Shown: positions 34,970 to 42,504 of the stretch, piece after piece
How the letters are laid out: every line of letters starts with the position of its first letter
Position numbering within the stretch: position 1 is the first letter of the stretch
Assembly: GCF_000317435.1 (NCBI RefSeq)
Contig: NC_019751.1
Coordinates: forward strand, 4,898,001 to 4,962,000
Length of the DNA stretch: 64,000 nucleotides
From: Calothrix sp. PCC 6303
Lineage (GTDB): Bacteria > Cyanobacteriota > Cyanobacteriia > Cyanobacteriales > Nostocaceae
Direction: 5' to 3'
The notes under the pieces: generated by a model
The model's input: the letters and a program-made list of their open reading frames with translations, nothing else
Databases searched by the model: none
What the model was told of the DNA's origin: nothing
Translations under genes and position numbers: made by a program

Positions 34970-35233
34970 ATGAATGTATCACTCACACCCGAACTAGAAC
35001 AATTAGTTCACGAAAAAGTCAAAACTGGTAGGTATTTGTCCGCAAGTGAAGTTGTCCGGGAAGCATTGCGGTTGTTAGAAGAACGCGATCGCATCCGGGA
35101 AACGAGACTTGAAGCACTTCGTTCGGAGATTGCTATTGGTATAAAACAAGGCGATAACAGAGAAGTTATTGATGGGGAGGAAGTATTTAGAGAATTGCGC
35201 GAAGATATCCGTCAAATATCCGAAGACAAATGA
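34970..35233 (+). CDS. ParD-like antitoxin
   Basis: An 87-aa protein. NVSLTPELEQLVHEKV-KTGRYLSASEVVREALRLLEE is the classic ParD/CC2985 ribbon-helix-helix region; the C-terminal ~40 residues (GIKQGDNREVIDGEEVF) form the toxin-binding tail. The stop overlaps the parE start (ATGA). It represses its own operon with ParE. It is intact although its partner is frameshifted. Confidence 0.88.
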   Translation: MNVSLTPELEQLVHEKVKTGRYLSASEVVREALRLLEERDRIRETRLEALRSEIAIGIKQGDNREVIDGEEVFRELREDIRQISEDK

Positions 35234-35534
35234 GTCGCTACGTTTTTACCATTCAAGCAAGGCTTGATATTAAGGAAATTAACAAATTTATTGGTCGTGA
35301 AAATACCCAAGCAGCAAGTCGTTTTATAGATGCTGTTGAGGAAAAGTGTAAGGTTTTAGCTGATTTCCCGAATATGGGACGCAGTTTCGATTATCTTGTA
35401 CCATCCTTGAGAGGTTTTTCTGTTGGCAATTATCTAATTTTTATCGTCAAATTGAAAATGGTATTGAAGTTGAGCGGGTTTTGAGTGGTTATCGTGATTT
35501 TGATACTCTGTTTTCAGAGGATGATGACGTTTGA
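35230..35534 (+). pseudogene. ParE-like toxin with a one-base deletion near its 3' end
   Basis: The frame from ATG 35230 gives 84 aa with a ParE/RelE-fold start (YVFTIQARLDIKEI, AASRFIDAVEEKCKVLADFPNMG), then an atypical tail ending at 35484. In the other frame the sequence continues YRQIENGIEVERVLSGYRDF and ends at 35534, the normal ParE C-terminus. Adding one T in the T-run at about 35440 joins both into ~101 aa, the usual ParE length. So a single-base loss, or a sequencing slip in a short homopolymer, truncates the toxin. The C-terminal strand and Arg needed for activity would be lost. Confidence 0.8.
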
Positions 35535-35571
35535 GCGATCGCACTCCCAAACAAACCACTCAAACTAAAGC

Positions 35572-35605
35572 GCGAACGACTCTCGTCGCGCAAGCTGGAA
35601 CTTCG
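35572..35605. repeat. Variant of the GCGAACGACTTACG repeat
   Basis: It starts GCGAACGACTCTCGTCGCGC and is preceded by a HIP1 unit (35536-35560, GCGATCGCACTCCCAAAC) that matches the 51-bp tandem units at 36395. Confidence 0.55.
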
Positions 35606-35734
35606 TTCAGCTACGCTAACGCATAAACTCCCAAACTCAACAAATGCAAACTGACTAACCTCCAGAGTATAGCCCTCCATTCTCTTTACTCTATGCTATG
35701 ATTCAGTAAGGAGATAAAGTAAGGAATTAAAGTA

Positions 35735-35980
35735 ATGGCTATCACAACCATCACGACGAAAGGACAAGTAACTATTCCTAAAGAAATTAGAGACTACCTA
35801 AATATAGATACAGGTAGCAAGGTTGATTTTGTGATTGATGAAAATGGGATAGTTACACTTATTCCGTTGAATGTTCCTGTTCAAAGCTTATCAGGGATTT
35901 TACATCGTCCAGGAATGAAAACCGCAACTTTAGAAGAAATGGAGATAGCAATTAAAGAAGGTTCAAGTGATTGGAGTTGA
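35735..35980 (+). CDS. AbrB/SpoVT-fold antitoxin (VapB type)
   Basis: An 81-aa protein. TTITTKGQVTIPKEIRDYL is the swapped-hairpin AbrB DNA-binding domain shared by MazE and VapB antitoxins. The C-terminal ~35 residues (LSGILHRPGMKTATLEEME) form the toxin-wrapping tail. The gene overlaps the PIN toxin gene by 14 bp, which signals tight coupling. An AAGGAA-type ribosome site precedes the ATG. Confidence 0.88.
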   Translation: MAITTITTKGQVTIPKEIRDYLNIDTGSKVDFVIDENGIVTLIPLNVPVQSLSGILHRPGMKTATLEEMEIAIKEGSSDWS

Positions 35981-36359
35981 TACAAATATTTTAGTGCGCT
36001 ACCTGACTAAAGATGATGAGCAGCAGTGGCAGAAAGCTGTGGGAATTATCGAAGGGGGAGAGCAATGTTTTATTACTAATATAGTCCTGTGTGAATTAGT
36101 TTGGGTTTTGCGCGGTAAGCCTTATGAATTCAGTAGGGAAGAAATCGGTAAAACTATAGAAATGATGCTGCAATGTGCAGTTTTTGAGTTAGAAAATTGT
36201 TCTGTAGTTTATCAAGCATTGCACCGTTTTCAGCGAGGAAAAGCTGATTTTTCCGACTATTTGATTGGCGCGATCGCACAACAATTTGGTTGTAGTAAAA
36301 CGGTAACATTCGATCGAAAGTTAGCAGATGATAAAGGATTTAAGTTGTTGGAGCGATAA
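35967..36359 (+). CDS. vapC: VapC-family PIN toxin
   Basis: A 130-aa toxin beginning at GTG inside the antitoxin gene. PIN ligands are present: Asp4 in GVDTNILVRYL, Glu in VLCELVWVL, Asp in ADFSDYLIGAIA and Asp in TFDRKL. It is an RNase toxin, typically cleaving tRNA or rRNA. It appears intact and is the complete partner of the AbrB antitoxin. A HIP1 repeat array starts 2 bp after its stop. Confidence 0.88.
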   Translation: MIGVDTNILVRYLTKDDEQQWQKAVGIIEGGEQCFITNIVLCELVWVLRGKPYEFSREEIGKTIEMMLQCAVFELENCSVVYQALHRFQRGKADFSDYLIGAIAQQFGCSKTVTFDRKLADDKGFKLLER

Positions 36360-36360
36360 C

Positions 36361-36534
36361 GCGATCGCATTTCTAAACCAACCCCTATTAATGCGCGATC
36401 GCATTCCCAAACAAACCACTCAAAACAAAGCGCTCAAAACTAAACGCGATCGCACTCCCAAACAAACCACTCAAAACAAAGCGCTCAAAACTAAACGCGA
36501 TCGCCATCCCAAACAAACCCCTCAAAACTAAAAC
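36361..36534. repeat. HIP1-containing tandem repeat, 51-bp units
   Basis: Four units each open with GCGATCGC at 36361, 36395, 36446 and 36497. Units 2 and 3 are 51 bp and nearly identical (GCGATCGCA-TCCCAAACAAACC ... GCGCTCAAAACTAAAC). Unit 1 (34 bp) and unit 4 (38 bp) are partial or variant. As 51 is a multiple of three the array stays open in one frame, which produces a spurious small ORF. It is not a CRISPR array, since there are no unique spacers. Confidence 0.85.
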
Positions 36535-36562
36535 GCGAACGACTTACGTCGCGCAAGCTTCG
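36535..36562. repeat. 28-bp GCGAACGACTTACG repeat, identical to 34155-34182
   Basis: It directly adjoins the HIP1 tandem array, suggesting both form one composite dispersed element. Confidence 0.7.
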
Positions 36563-36591
36563 TACTCCCCAAAACTAACTAAGTCCCCAAA

Positions 36592-37002
36592 TTATCTCAT
36601 CAAAGCCTGAAACCCTGCTTGTACAAAATGCTGATCAAAAGTCAAAGCTTGACTAACTCCTGCTTGCTTCATAACTACAAACGAAATGCAATCAACTAAA
36701 CCCCATCCTTTGTCTTGATGGGTTTTGTAAAGCGTGAATGCTTGTGCAAATAATTCTGGAGTGAGTTGCACAATTTCTATATCATCTGAGATCAAAAAAT
36801 GCTCAATAATTTCAACAGCTTCATTTTTATAGTTGCGTGCTAGTGCATTACCAATTTCTAATAGTACTGAATCAGTTGTAATTAAAGGGTGAGCTTCTAA
36901 TCTATCGGCTAATTCGGAAGCTCGTTGGTAATATTGGTCACGCTGATTAATTAGTGCTACCACAAATAACGTATCAACAAAGATTTTATTTATCACCCTC
37001 AT
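36592..37002 (-). CDS. PIN-domain toxin (VapC-like)
   Basis: A 136-aa protein with a PIN fold. Ligands: Asp in FVDTLFVVALIN, Glu in TTDSVLLEIGNAL, Asp in GWGLVDCISFVVM and Asp in LTFDQHF. The gene overlaps the end of its antitoxin gene by about 17 bp (starts at 37005 and 37002 are both possible). The operon order antitoxin then toxin is usual. It lacks any obvious damage. A truncated copy of the antitoxin lies 3 kb to the left, so this module has been partly duplicated. Confidence 0.85.
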   Translation of the reverse strand: MRVINKIFVDTLFVVALINQRDQYYQRASELADRLEAHPLITTDSVLLEIGNALARNYKNEAVEIIEHFLISDDIEIVQLTPELFAQAFTLYKTHQDKGWGLVDCISFVVMKQAGVSQALTFDQHFVQAGFQALMR

Positions 37003-37201
37003 CACCAGCTAGATAAGAATCAAGATTGCTAGCGAAATCTTTTGGAGCATCAATCTTAATTTGTTTCAGTTTTGACATGAAACTCGGCTTTTTTAGATGT
37101 TGTTTGGATTGGGCAAAATCTTTAATTAAAAGATATAGCTCATCTAGATATTCTTCGTTGAGGCTATCAATTTCAGCTTTGATGTTGTCTTTTGCAGTCA
37201 T
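36986..37201 (-). CDS. Antitoxin partner of the PIN toxin (unclassified family)
   Basis: A 71-aa helical, charged protein (MTAKDNIKAEIDSLNEEYLDE ..., shown in part). The frame is open to 37342, but ATG at 37201 is chosen because GGAAAGG lies 5 bp upstream and because the truncated copy at 33995 starts at the same codon. The sequence LDELYLLIKDFAQ is common in small antitoxin-like proteins beside VapC in cyanobacteria; no DNA-binding domain is obvious. It overlaps the toxin gene. Confidence 0.75.
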   Translation of the reverse strand: MTAKDNIKAEIDSLNEEYLDELYLLIKDFAQSKQHLKKPSFMSKLKQIKIDAPKDFASNLDSYLAGDEGDK

Positions 37202-37287
37202 TTTCGCCTTTCCTATCAATACTATAATTATTGTAACTTTTAAGGATAACTGGAGAGCGAACGCCCATCCAAAATTCCCCCACAAAT

Positions 37288-37367
37288 GCGATCGCTTTCC
37301 CAAACCAACCCCTATTAATACGCGATCGCACTCCCAACCCAACCCCTATAACTTGGTTACGCGATCG
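37288..37367. repeat. Second HIP1 tandem array, ~34-38-bp units
   Basis: GCGATCGC occurs at 37288, 37322 and 37360 with intervening TCCCAA-CCAACCCCTAT-A blocks, the same unit as 36361-36394. It lies upstream of the fourth toxin-antitoxin module. Confidence 0.75.
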
Positions 37368-37453
37368 CATCTCAAGTTTGCTCATAACAACTACAACATC
37401 AAACACAAGTTTAAAGCTTTGTTAGCCTTGGTAGGCTGACAGCAAAATATGCA

Positions 37454-37469
37454 TGTGATTTTGATCACT
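37454..37469 (+). promoter_or_regulatory. CRP-like binding site
   Basis: TGTGATTTTGATCACT fits the CRP consensus TGTGA-N6-TCACA with one mismatch. It lies 84 bp before the preferred ATG (37553) of the coiled-coil/pentapeptide gene. Cyanobacterial cAMP receptor proteins use the same box. Regulation is inferred. Confidence 0.5.
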
Positions 37470-37552
37470 ATTATAGAGTGATACAAAACCTGTATATGTG
37501 TAAAAAAAAAACTAAATTTATTTACGTACTTAAGTTTGATTTTACTAACGAT

Positions 37553-38371
37553 ATGGATTCTGCTACTGATGAACTTGATTCGCCGTTGGAAAGGTTACAA
37601 AATAGCTTTGATCGTATTGAAGAAAAATATTCAACTAAGAGAAGTTGGCTGGAAGAAGAATATGAATGTATAGTCGAAGCGAAAAAGCATGAAATAACTC
37701 CTGCCGACTATCGCAATCTCAGAGAAATTTATCAAAAATGTGGATCTAGCAAGAAACCAAGAGCTATAAATACCACTATATTTTGGAGGAACTTGGCTCT
37801 AATTATCGCAAGTTTACCTTTTTTGGGTGGAGCAATTAAGTATGTATGGGAAGGAGATAATAGAGAGAGACAATTAAGTTTAAATGCTTGGTCGGCTATT
37901 AACACCGCAGTTGGTCAAGAGCATAATGGAGGAAGAAGGCAAGCACTTGAGTATTTACATAAAAAACAAGATGGTTTAGTCGGTTTAACAGCACCGAGAG
38001 CAAATCTTAAGAAAGTTAAACTGAAAGGGGCTGATCTTCGTGACTCCACTTTATGCGTGGCTAACTTTGAAAATGCAAATTTGCAGAAAGTAAATTTTGG
38101 TGGTTCCTATTTGCAAATCGCAGTTTTCAGAAAAGCTGATCTAAAAGAAGTTAAATTTACAGATGCAGATATTTCAGGTGCTAATTTTACAGAAGCAATA
38201 AACTTGACTGCTGAACAAGTAAAGGATGCTAAAGATGAGAGTTGGAAACGAGCAGTATATGACGTTGAATTGGCTCAGAAACTAGGCATATCGGAAAAAG
38301 AGATGAAAGCAAATAAAGATAAGCAAAGCAAGATTCCATTAATAAAACTATGCCGATCTCCCCAATCGTGA
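37553..38371 (+). CDS. Coiled-coil, single-pass membrane protein with pentapeptide repeats
   Basis: The frame begins at GTG 37478, but ATG at 37553 (MDSATDELDS) leaves room for a promoter and the CRP-like box, giving 272 aa. A charged coiled-coil (~1-60) is followed by one membrane segment (LALIIASLPFLGGAIKYVW, ~80-100), a short helix region with GRRQALEYLHKKQ, and about 12 pentapeptide repeats (ANLKKVKLKGADLRDSTL type). The last ~55 residues are helical and charged. The GRRQALEYL-type block before pentapeptides recurs in cyanobacterial membrane-linked pentapeptide proteins. It may act as a membrane scaffold or effector; nothing shows a catalytic role. Confidence 0.8.
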   Translation: MDSATDELDSPLERLQNSFDRIEEKYSTKRSWLEEEYECIVEAKKHEITPADYRNLREIYQKCGSSKKPRAINTTIFWRNLALIIASLPFLGGAIKYVWEGDNRERQLSLNAWSAINTAVGQEHNGGRRQALEYLHKKQDGLVGLTAPRANLKKVKLKGADLRDSTLCVANFENANLQKVNFGGSYLQIAVFRKADLKEVKFTDADISGANFTEAINLTAEQVKDAKDESWKRAVYDVELAQKLGISEKEMKANKDKQSKIPLIKLCRSPQS

Positions 38372-39063
38372 TTAATACTAAGCTGTGTTCTATCGTGGTA
38401 GTTTCAGGATAGGGCGATCGGTACAAATGCGACGAAAATGGGAATTGTCACCAACCTAGAGTGCCAGTCAAGTAAAAGTGCTTGACATAAAATGCAAGAT
38501 ATGGGTGTTGTCAAAATTGGGGATTTTAGTGTTCTGTTTTATGCGAACGCTAAAAATTAGACCCAAGAATTTTACCCAAAATAGATATTTTATCTTACAC
38601 CACATACCTCGGGAGTTCCTTATAGCGTTTCTCGGTCTAGTGAGGTACAAAGCTAAATTTGTATACTTCTATTTATAAGTGTTATAAAAATTTAGGTATA
38701 CTTCATCTGCTTGGGAAACGCTATATGTAACAAAAGGTACTGCTAAAAGCAATATGAAGATTACCGTTGAATGTTCTTTTCCCAAAGAAAATAAGATTTG
38801 ATTCCTGCAAAAAATTAATTCAATACACCAGCAATAGACTATGTAGTCTAAGACACCATCCCAAATTTAGGATGCGTTACAAAGATTCGCTTTGATACAT
38901 CTCAAAAAACTTATAATAAAAATATACGGTGAAAGTAGAGCGATCGCCCCATACAATTAAGGTTGTTTTCTTCTCAAAATAACAAATTTGTGGATTTTAC
39001 TTATCAACATTTGCTTATTTCGTACATGCGAGTAAGTATTCCAGCACGTTCCCTAAATTTGTC
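38372..39063. other. Gene-free spacer (692 bp) with a MITE
   Basis: Two overlapping short frames around 38.5 kb lack coding character. A MITE-like inverted repeat lies at 38621-38725. No other repeat or RNA gene was recognised. Confidence 0.5.
38621..38725. mobile_element. MITE-like element, TATAGCGTTTC ends
   Basis: A 105-bp element starting TATAGCGTTTC and ending GAAACGCTATA; similarity between the arms extends ~29 bp with mismatches. It may duplicate TA at the target. It contains no coding sequence. Confidence 0.6.
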
Positions 39064-39264
39064 ATGTTTATATACTCATTGATAGCTTTGATTGTTAGTA
39101 TAGGTTGCATTGTCATTAGTCAGCGCCTCAAAGATGAAATTGGCACACTAGTAATGATGTTAATTGGTTCAGTTTTTATCATCATGAGTCTGAGTTTTTC
39201 GCCTATACCACTGGAGATACTTGGTATTTTGATTTTAATACCCCAATTCAAGCTGATACGGTAA
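39064..39264 (+). CDS. Hypothetical small membrane protein
   Basis: A 66-aa frame with two strongly hydrophobic segments (LIALIVSIGCIVIS and LVMMLIGSVFIIMSLSF) and a third near the C-terminus, separated by a charged loop QRLKDEIG. The hydrophobic pattern is consistent with a real integral membrane protein. No family recognised and no ribosome binding site is obvious, so it could be chance in AT-rich DNA. Confidence 0.45.
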   Translation: MFIYSLIALIVSIGCIVISQRLKDEIGTLVMMLIGSVFIIMSLSFSPIPLEILGILILIPQFKLIR

Positions 39265-39323
39265 AAATTTTGCAAAAATATCAGCAGATGTGGACATGAG
39301 GCTCTAAAATCTTAATCAAAGAT

Positions 39324-40217
39324 TTGGGAACTAATCAGCGCGTGTCCACTTCTGTCAAAAACTCTCCTATGTGGGCTTTTTTATCGCTATTTATCAATGG
39401 CGTACTAATAGTAGCAGTCATTTTGTTGTTGTACCGACAGCAGAAAATGGCTGCTTCTTTTCGTGACTTTACTACACCAGCAGGGACTAATTTGAGTATC
39501 AACTCCCCCACTTCGCAACTGCAATTGGGGAAACGTCACCAATTAAGTTATCAGGAATGGTTAAATGTTCTCAAAAAGGAAGCCGACATTATTGCCCAAA
39601 AGCGTCCCCAAGATTTGAACATACTTGTGGGGGATTCATTATCATTGTGGTTTCCCACTGAGTTACTACCAGTTAACCAAACTTGGCTAAATCAAGGTAT
39701 TTCTGGCGAAAGTAGTAGCGGATTATTAAAACGTTTAAATTTATTTGACAAGACTCAACCAGAGTCGATTTTTGTGATGATTGGTATCAATGACTTAATT
39801 CGCGGGGCTAATGATGGGAAAATATTAGAAAATTATCAGCAAATTTTACGTTACTTACGGAAGACTCACCCCAATAGCCAAATAAACATTCAATCTATTT
39901 TGCCCCACGGAGGTGAGGGTGCAACCTGGGAGGGAAAAGATAAGTTGTTGGCAATTGCCAATAGTCGAATCCAAAAAATCAATCAGCAGCTAGAAGCGAT
40001 CGCACTCCAGGAGAAAGTCAGATATCTTGATTTATATCCCCTATTTGCAACCAAAGAAGGAAATCTTCGCCCAGACCTTACCACTGACGGGTTACACTTG
40101 AGCCGTCAAGGCTATTTAGTTTGGAGTTCAGCCCTACAAATCTATCAGGAAATGGCAATCACTGAGGAGAATCCCCAAGACGGGCAGCAAAAAATACCCT
40201 CAAACCAGGGACAATAG
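39324..40217 (+). CDS. SGNH/GDSL-family hydrolase, membrane anchored
   Basis: A 297-aa protein with a TTG start (GTG at 39342 and ATG at 39369 are alternatives). An N-terminal helix (~16-37) anchors it, with the enzyme outside. Block I is VGDSLSLWF with nucleophile S105, block II GIsGESSSG, block III GINDLIRG and block V DGLHLSRQGY with Asp and His. Family members are esterases or acetyl-hydrolases acting on polysaccharides or lipids. It ends 39 bp before the ispH start and may share its transcript. Confidence 0.82.
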   Translation: MGTNQRVSTSVKNSPMWAFLSLFINGVLIVAVILLLYRQQKMAASFRDFTTPAGTNLSINSPTSQLQLGKRHQLSYQEWLNVLKKEADIIAQKRPQDLNILVGDSLSLWFPTELLPVNQTWLNQGISGESSSGLLKRLNLFDKTQPESIFVMIGINDLIRGANDGKILENYQQILRYLRKTHPNSQINIQSILPHGGEGATWEGKDKLLAIANSRIQKINQQLEAIALQEKVRYLDLYPLFATKEGNLRPDLTTDGLHLSRQGYLVWSSALQIYQEMAITEENPQDGQQKIPSNQGQ

Positions 40218-40256
40218 ATACACAGATACCCAATATTGACAGCTTTTAAAGAACTT

Positions 40257-41465
40257 ATGGATACTAAAGCATTTAAGCGATCGCTACAACACTCCGATAA
40301 CTATCATCGCCGGAGTTTTGGACATCAAGAAGAGGTGGCAAACCAACTCCAATCAGAATACCAAAGCGATTTAATTCAAGAAATTCGTCATCAAAACTAT
40401 ACTTTAAAACGTGGCAATGTCACAATTCGCCTCGCCCAAGCTTTTGGCTTTTGCTGGGGTGTAGAACGTGCTGTAGCTATGGCTTATGAAACCCGTAAAC
40501 ATTTCCCTACCGAACAGATTTGGATTACCAATGAAATTATTCATAATCCATCTGTAAATCAGCGTTTGCGGGAGATGCATGTCCAATTTATTCCCATGGT
40601 TGCTGGAAATAAAGACTTTTCCGTAGTTGGTAGTGGTGATGTTGTTATTCTCCCAGCCTTTGGCGCTAGCGTCCAAGAAATGCAAATTCTGAATGAGAAA
40701 AATTGCAAAATTGTTGACACTACATGTCCCTGGGTTTCTAAAGTTTGGAATACTGTAGAAAAGCATAAAAAAGGTGCTTACACATCTATTATTCATGGTA
40801 AATATGCCCATGAAGAAACCATTGCCACCAGTTCCTTTGCTGGTAAGTATCTGATTGTCTTAAATATGAAACAAGCAGAATATGTCGCCAATTACATTTT
40901 AAATGGTGGCGATAAAAATGAATTTATGGCGAAGTTTAGTAACTCTTTTTCATCAGGATTTGATCCAGATATAGATTTAGAAAGAGTTGGAATTGCTAAT
41001 CAAACAACTATGCTGAAGGGAGAAACTGAAGAAATCGGCAAGTTATTTGAGCGTACCATGATCAAAAAATATGGACCTCAAAATTTAAATCAGCATTTTC
41101 AAAGCTTTAACACCATCTGCGATGCAACTCAAGAACGCCAAGATGCGATGTTTGAATTAGTTGAAGAAAAAGCCGATTTAATGGTGGTAATTGGTGGTTT
41201 CAATTCATCAAATACAACCCATCTACAGGAAATTGCTGTAGAACGTCAACTACCTTCTTACCATATTGATTGTGTCGAAAGAATTAAATCCAGAGATGCT
41301 ATTGAACATCAACAATTAAATGGAGAATTGGTAATTACAGAAAAATGGCTACCTGATGGTGAGATTATTGTTGGTATAACATCTGGAGCTTCAACACCTG
41401 ATAAAGTCGTAGAAGATGTTATAAACAGAATTTTTGCACTGAAATCAGCAGTCGTTGCCGTGTAG
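40257..41465 (+). CDS. ispH: 4-hydroxy-3-methylbut-2-enyl diphosphate reductase
   Basis: A 402-aa iron-sulfur enzyme making IPP and DMAPP in the last MEP-pathway step. The three cluster cysteines are C66 ([11 protein letters not shown]), C157 (DTTCPWVS) and C288 ([11 protein letters not shown]). The start at 40257 ([11 protein letters not shown]) matches the long cyanobacterial/plant form; the frame reaches TTG 40236 but that part is not conserved. The length exceeds E. coli IspH by ~85 residues, as usual for this group. It works with ferredoxin as donor. A strong terminator follows. Confidence 0.96.
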   Translation: MDTKAFKRSLQHSDNYHRRSFGHQEEVANQLQSEYQSDLIQEIRHQNYTLKRGNVTIRLAQAFGFCWGVERAVAMAYETRKHFPTEQIWITNEIIHNPSVNQRLREMHVQFIPMVAGNKDFSVVGSGDVVILPAFGASVQEMQILNEKNCKIVDTTCPWVSKVWNTVEKHKKGAYTSIIHGKYAHEETIATSSFAGKYLIVLNMKQAEYVANYILNGGDKNEFMAKFSNSFSSGFDPDIDLERVGIANQTTMLKGETEEIGKLFERTMIKKYGPQNLNQHFQSFNTICDATQERQDAMFELVEEKADLMVVIGGFNSSNTTHLQEIAVERQLPSYHIDCVERIKSRDAIEHQQLNGELVITEKWLPDGEIIVGITSGASTPDKVVEDVINRIFALKSAVVAV

Positions 41466-41539
41466 GTAATTCACTTTATGAGCTTTGTATTTTCAATAGA
41501 AAGCTCATCTTACTTATTATTTTTATTTTTTTGTACTTA

Positions 41540-41566
41540 ACTCGATAGCAATATCGAGTGTTTTTT
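41540..41566 (+). terminator. Rho-independent terminator of ispH
   Basis: Perfect 8-bp arms ACTCGATA/TATCGAGT with GCAA tetraloop, then G and six T. Located 75 bp past the stop. Confidence 0.9.
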
Positions 41567-41586
41567 ATGGACATATTTTATAGTTT

Positions 41587-41615
41587 GTAGAGACCTAGCA
41601 TTTCTAAGTCTCTAC
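41587..41615. repeat. Diverged copy of the 29-bp GTAGAGAC palindrome
   Basis: It begins GTAGAGACCTAGC and ends TAAGTCTCTAC; same length as the perfect copies. It lies between convergent ispH and the membrane protein gene. Confidence 0.6.
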
Positions 41616-41641
41616 ATCTGACAATTTGACTGAATCAGCAA

Positions 41642-42265
41642 TTAACGAGGACGTAAAAACTGATTAATTTGATTGAGATAAGCTTCCCAAGTTCGGGTAG
41701 TCACTTGTAGTGTATCTACGTTAGGCACAAAATCATCCAAACGCAATCCCCGTCGAGGAATATCTTGGGGGGTTTGGGCAATATAAGGGGCAATTGCCAC
41801 ATCATATTCGCCCACATCTGTTGTTGGTGTTGTTGCCGCAGCTATTCGCAAATCTTGAACTACTTCTTGCCCCACAAAAGTCCCATTGCTACCAACTGCA
41901 TCCGGTAATCTAACGCCAAAAAAGTAAGCAAAAGCTGGTGTGCTAGCTAATAAAAGAATCCCTAGTGCCCAACCAATTAAAAATCCACCTGGTTTATCGA
42001 TACCACCACCCTTGATCCGCTGTGCCGAAAAAAGCATCAGCAAAATTGAAGCACCTAATGGCTTGAGGGGGAAAGATACGACTCTCCATAAAGATGCAGC
42101 TGCTGGGTCTCCTGGATTAACGAAAAACAACGCCATAATCACCAGTATAACCACCAGGATTAGCCGTCCAACAAAAGTCGCCGACGGGTAAAACCTTTGG
42201 AACAAAGAATATACAATTGTACCCAGGAGTAACCACAGTAGTACCCGGCTTAACATTATAAACAT
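41642..42265 (-). CDS. Conserved cyanobacterial membrane protein
   Basis: A 207-aa protein. Three to four hydrophobic helices: ~5-22, 31-50, a re-entrant or third helix around 65-80 (FPLKPLGASILLMLFSA) and ~93-115. The C-terminal ~90 residues are soluble and polar. The membrane half resembles the N-terminal region of cyanobacterial YdcF/ElyC-type proteins, but the catalytic-like DUF218 domain is absent. Met4 may be the real start. Function unknown. Confidence 0.65.
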   Translation of the reverse strand: MFIMLSRVLLWLLLGTIVYSLFQRFYPSATFVGRLILVVILVIMALFFVNPGDPAAASLWRVVSFPLKPLGASILLMLFSAQRIKGGGIDKPGGFLIGWALGILLLASTPAFAYFFGVRLPDAVGSNGTFVGQEVVQDLRIAAATTPTTDVGEYDVAIAPYIAQTPQDIPRRGLRLDDFVPNVDTLQVTTRTWEAYLNQINQFLRPR

Positions 42266-42504
42266 AGATTCACTCTCAAATCTGAATAACGCGATCAGCC
42301 TATAGGTTTTGGGAAGTCAATTCATTTCACCGTCAAGTTGACTGCAAAAATCATCTCCTCACACCCCAGACACAAAGACTACCGTCGTAGTGATTTTAGA
42401 GCAATTTTCCTCACATGCACCCCCTATTTGTAATTTTCCCGATCGGTAAGGACTCTTAGGTAAACTAAATTAATTGAGTAACCATCCAATAATGAGGAAA
42501 AATT

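Noticed and set aside
36328-36531. 67-aa plus-strand ORF
   Set aside because: It is open only because the 51-bp repeat is a multiple of three; it overlaps the vapC end and has repeat-only sequence.
36361-36534. Possible CRISPR array
   Set aside because: The units repeat in full with no unique spacers, and no cas gene is present; it is a HIP1 tandem repeat.
38468-38678. Overlapping 60- and 66-aa ORFs on opposite strands
   Set aside because: Both run into the MITE and lack coding character.
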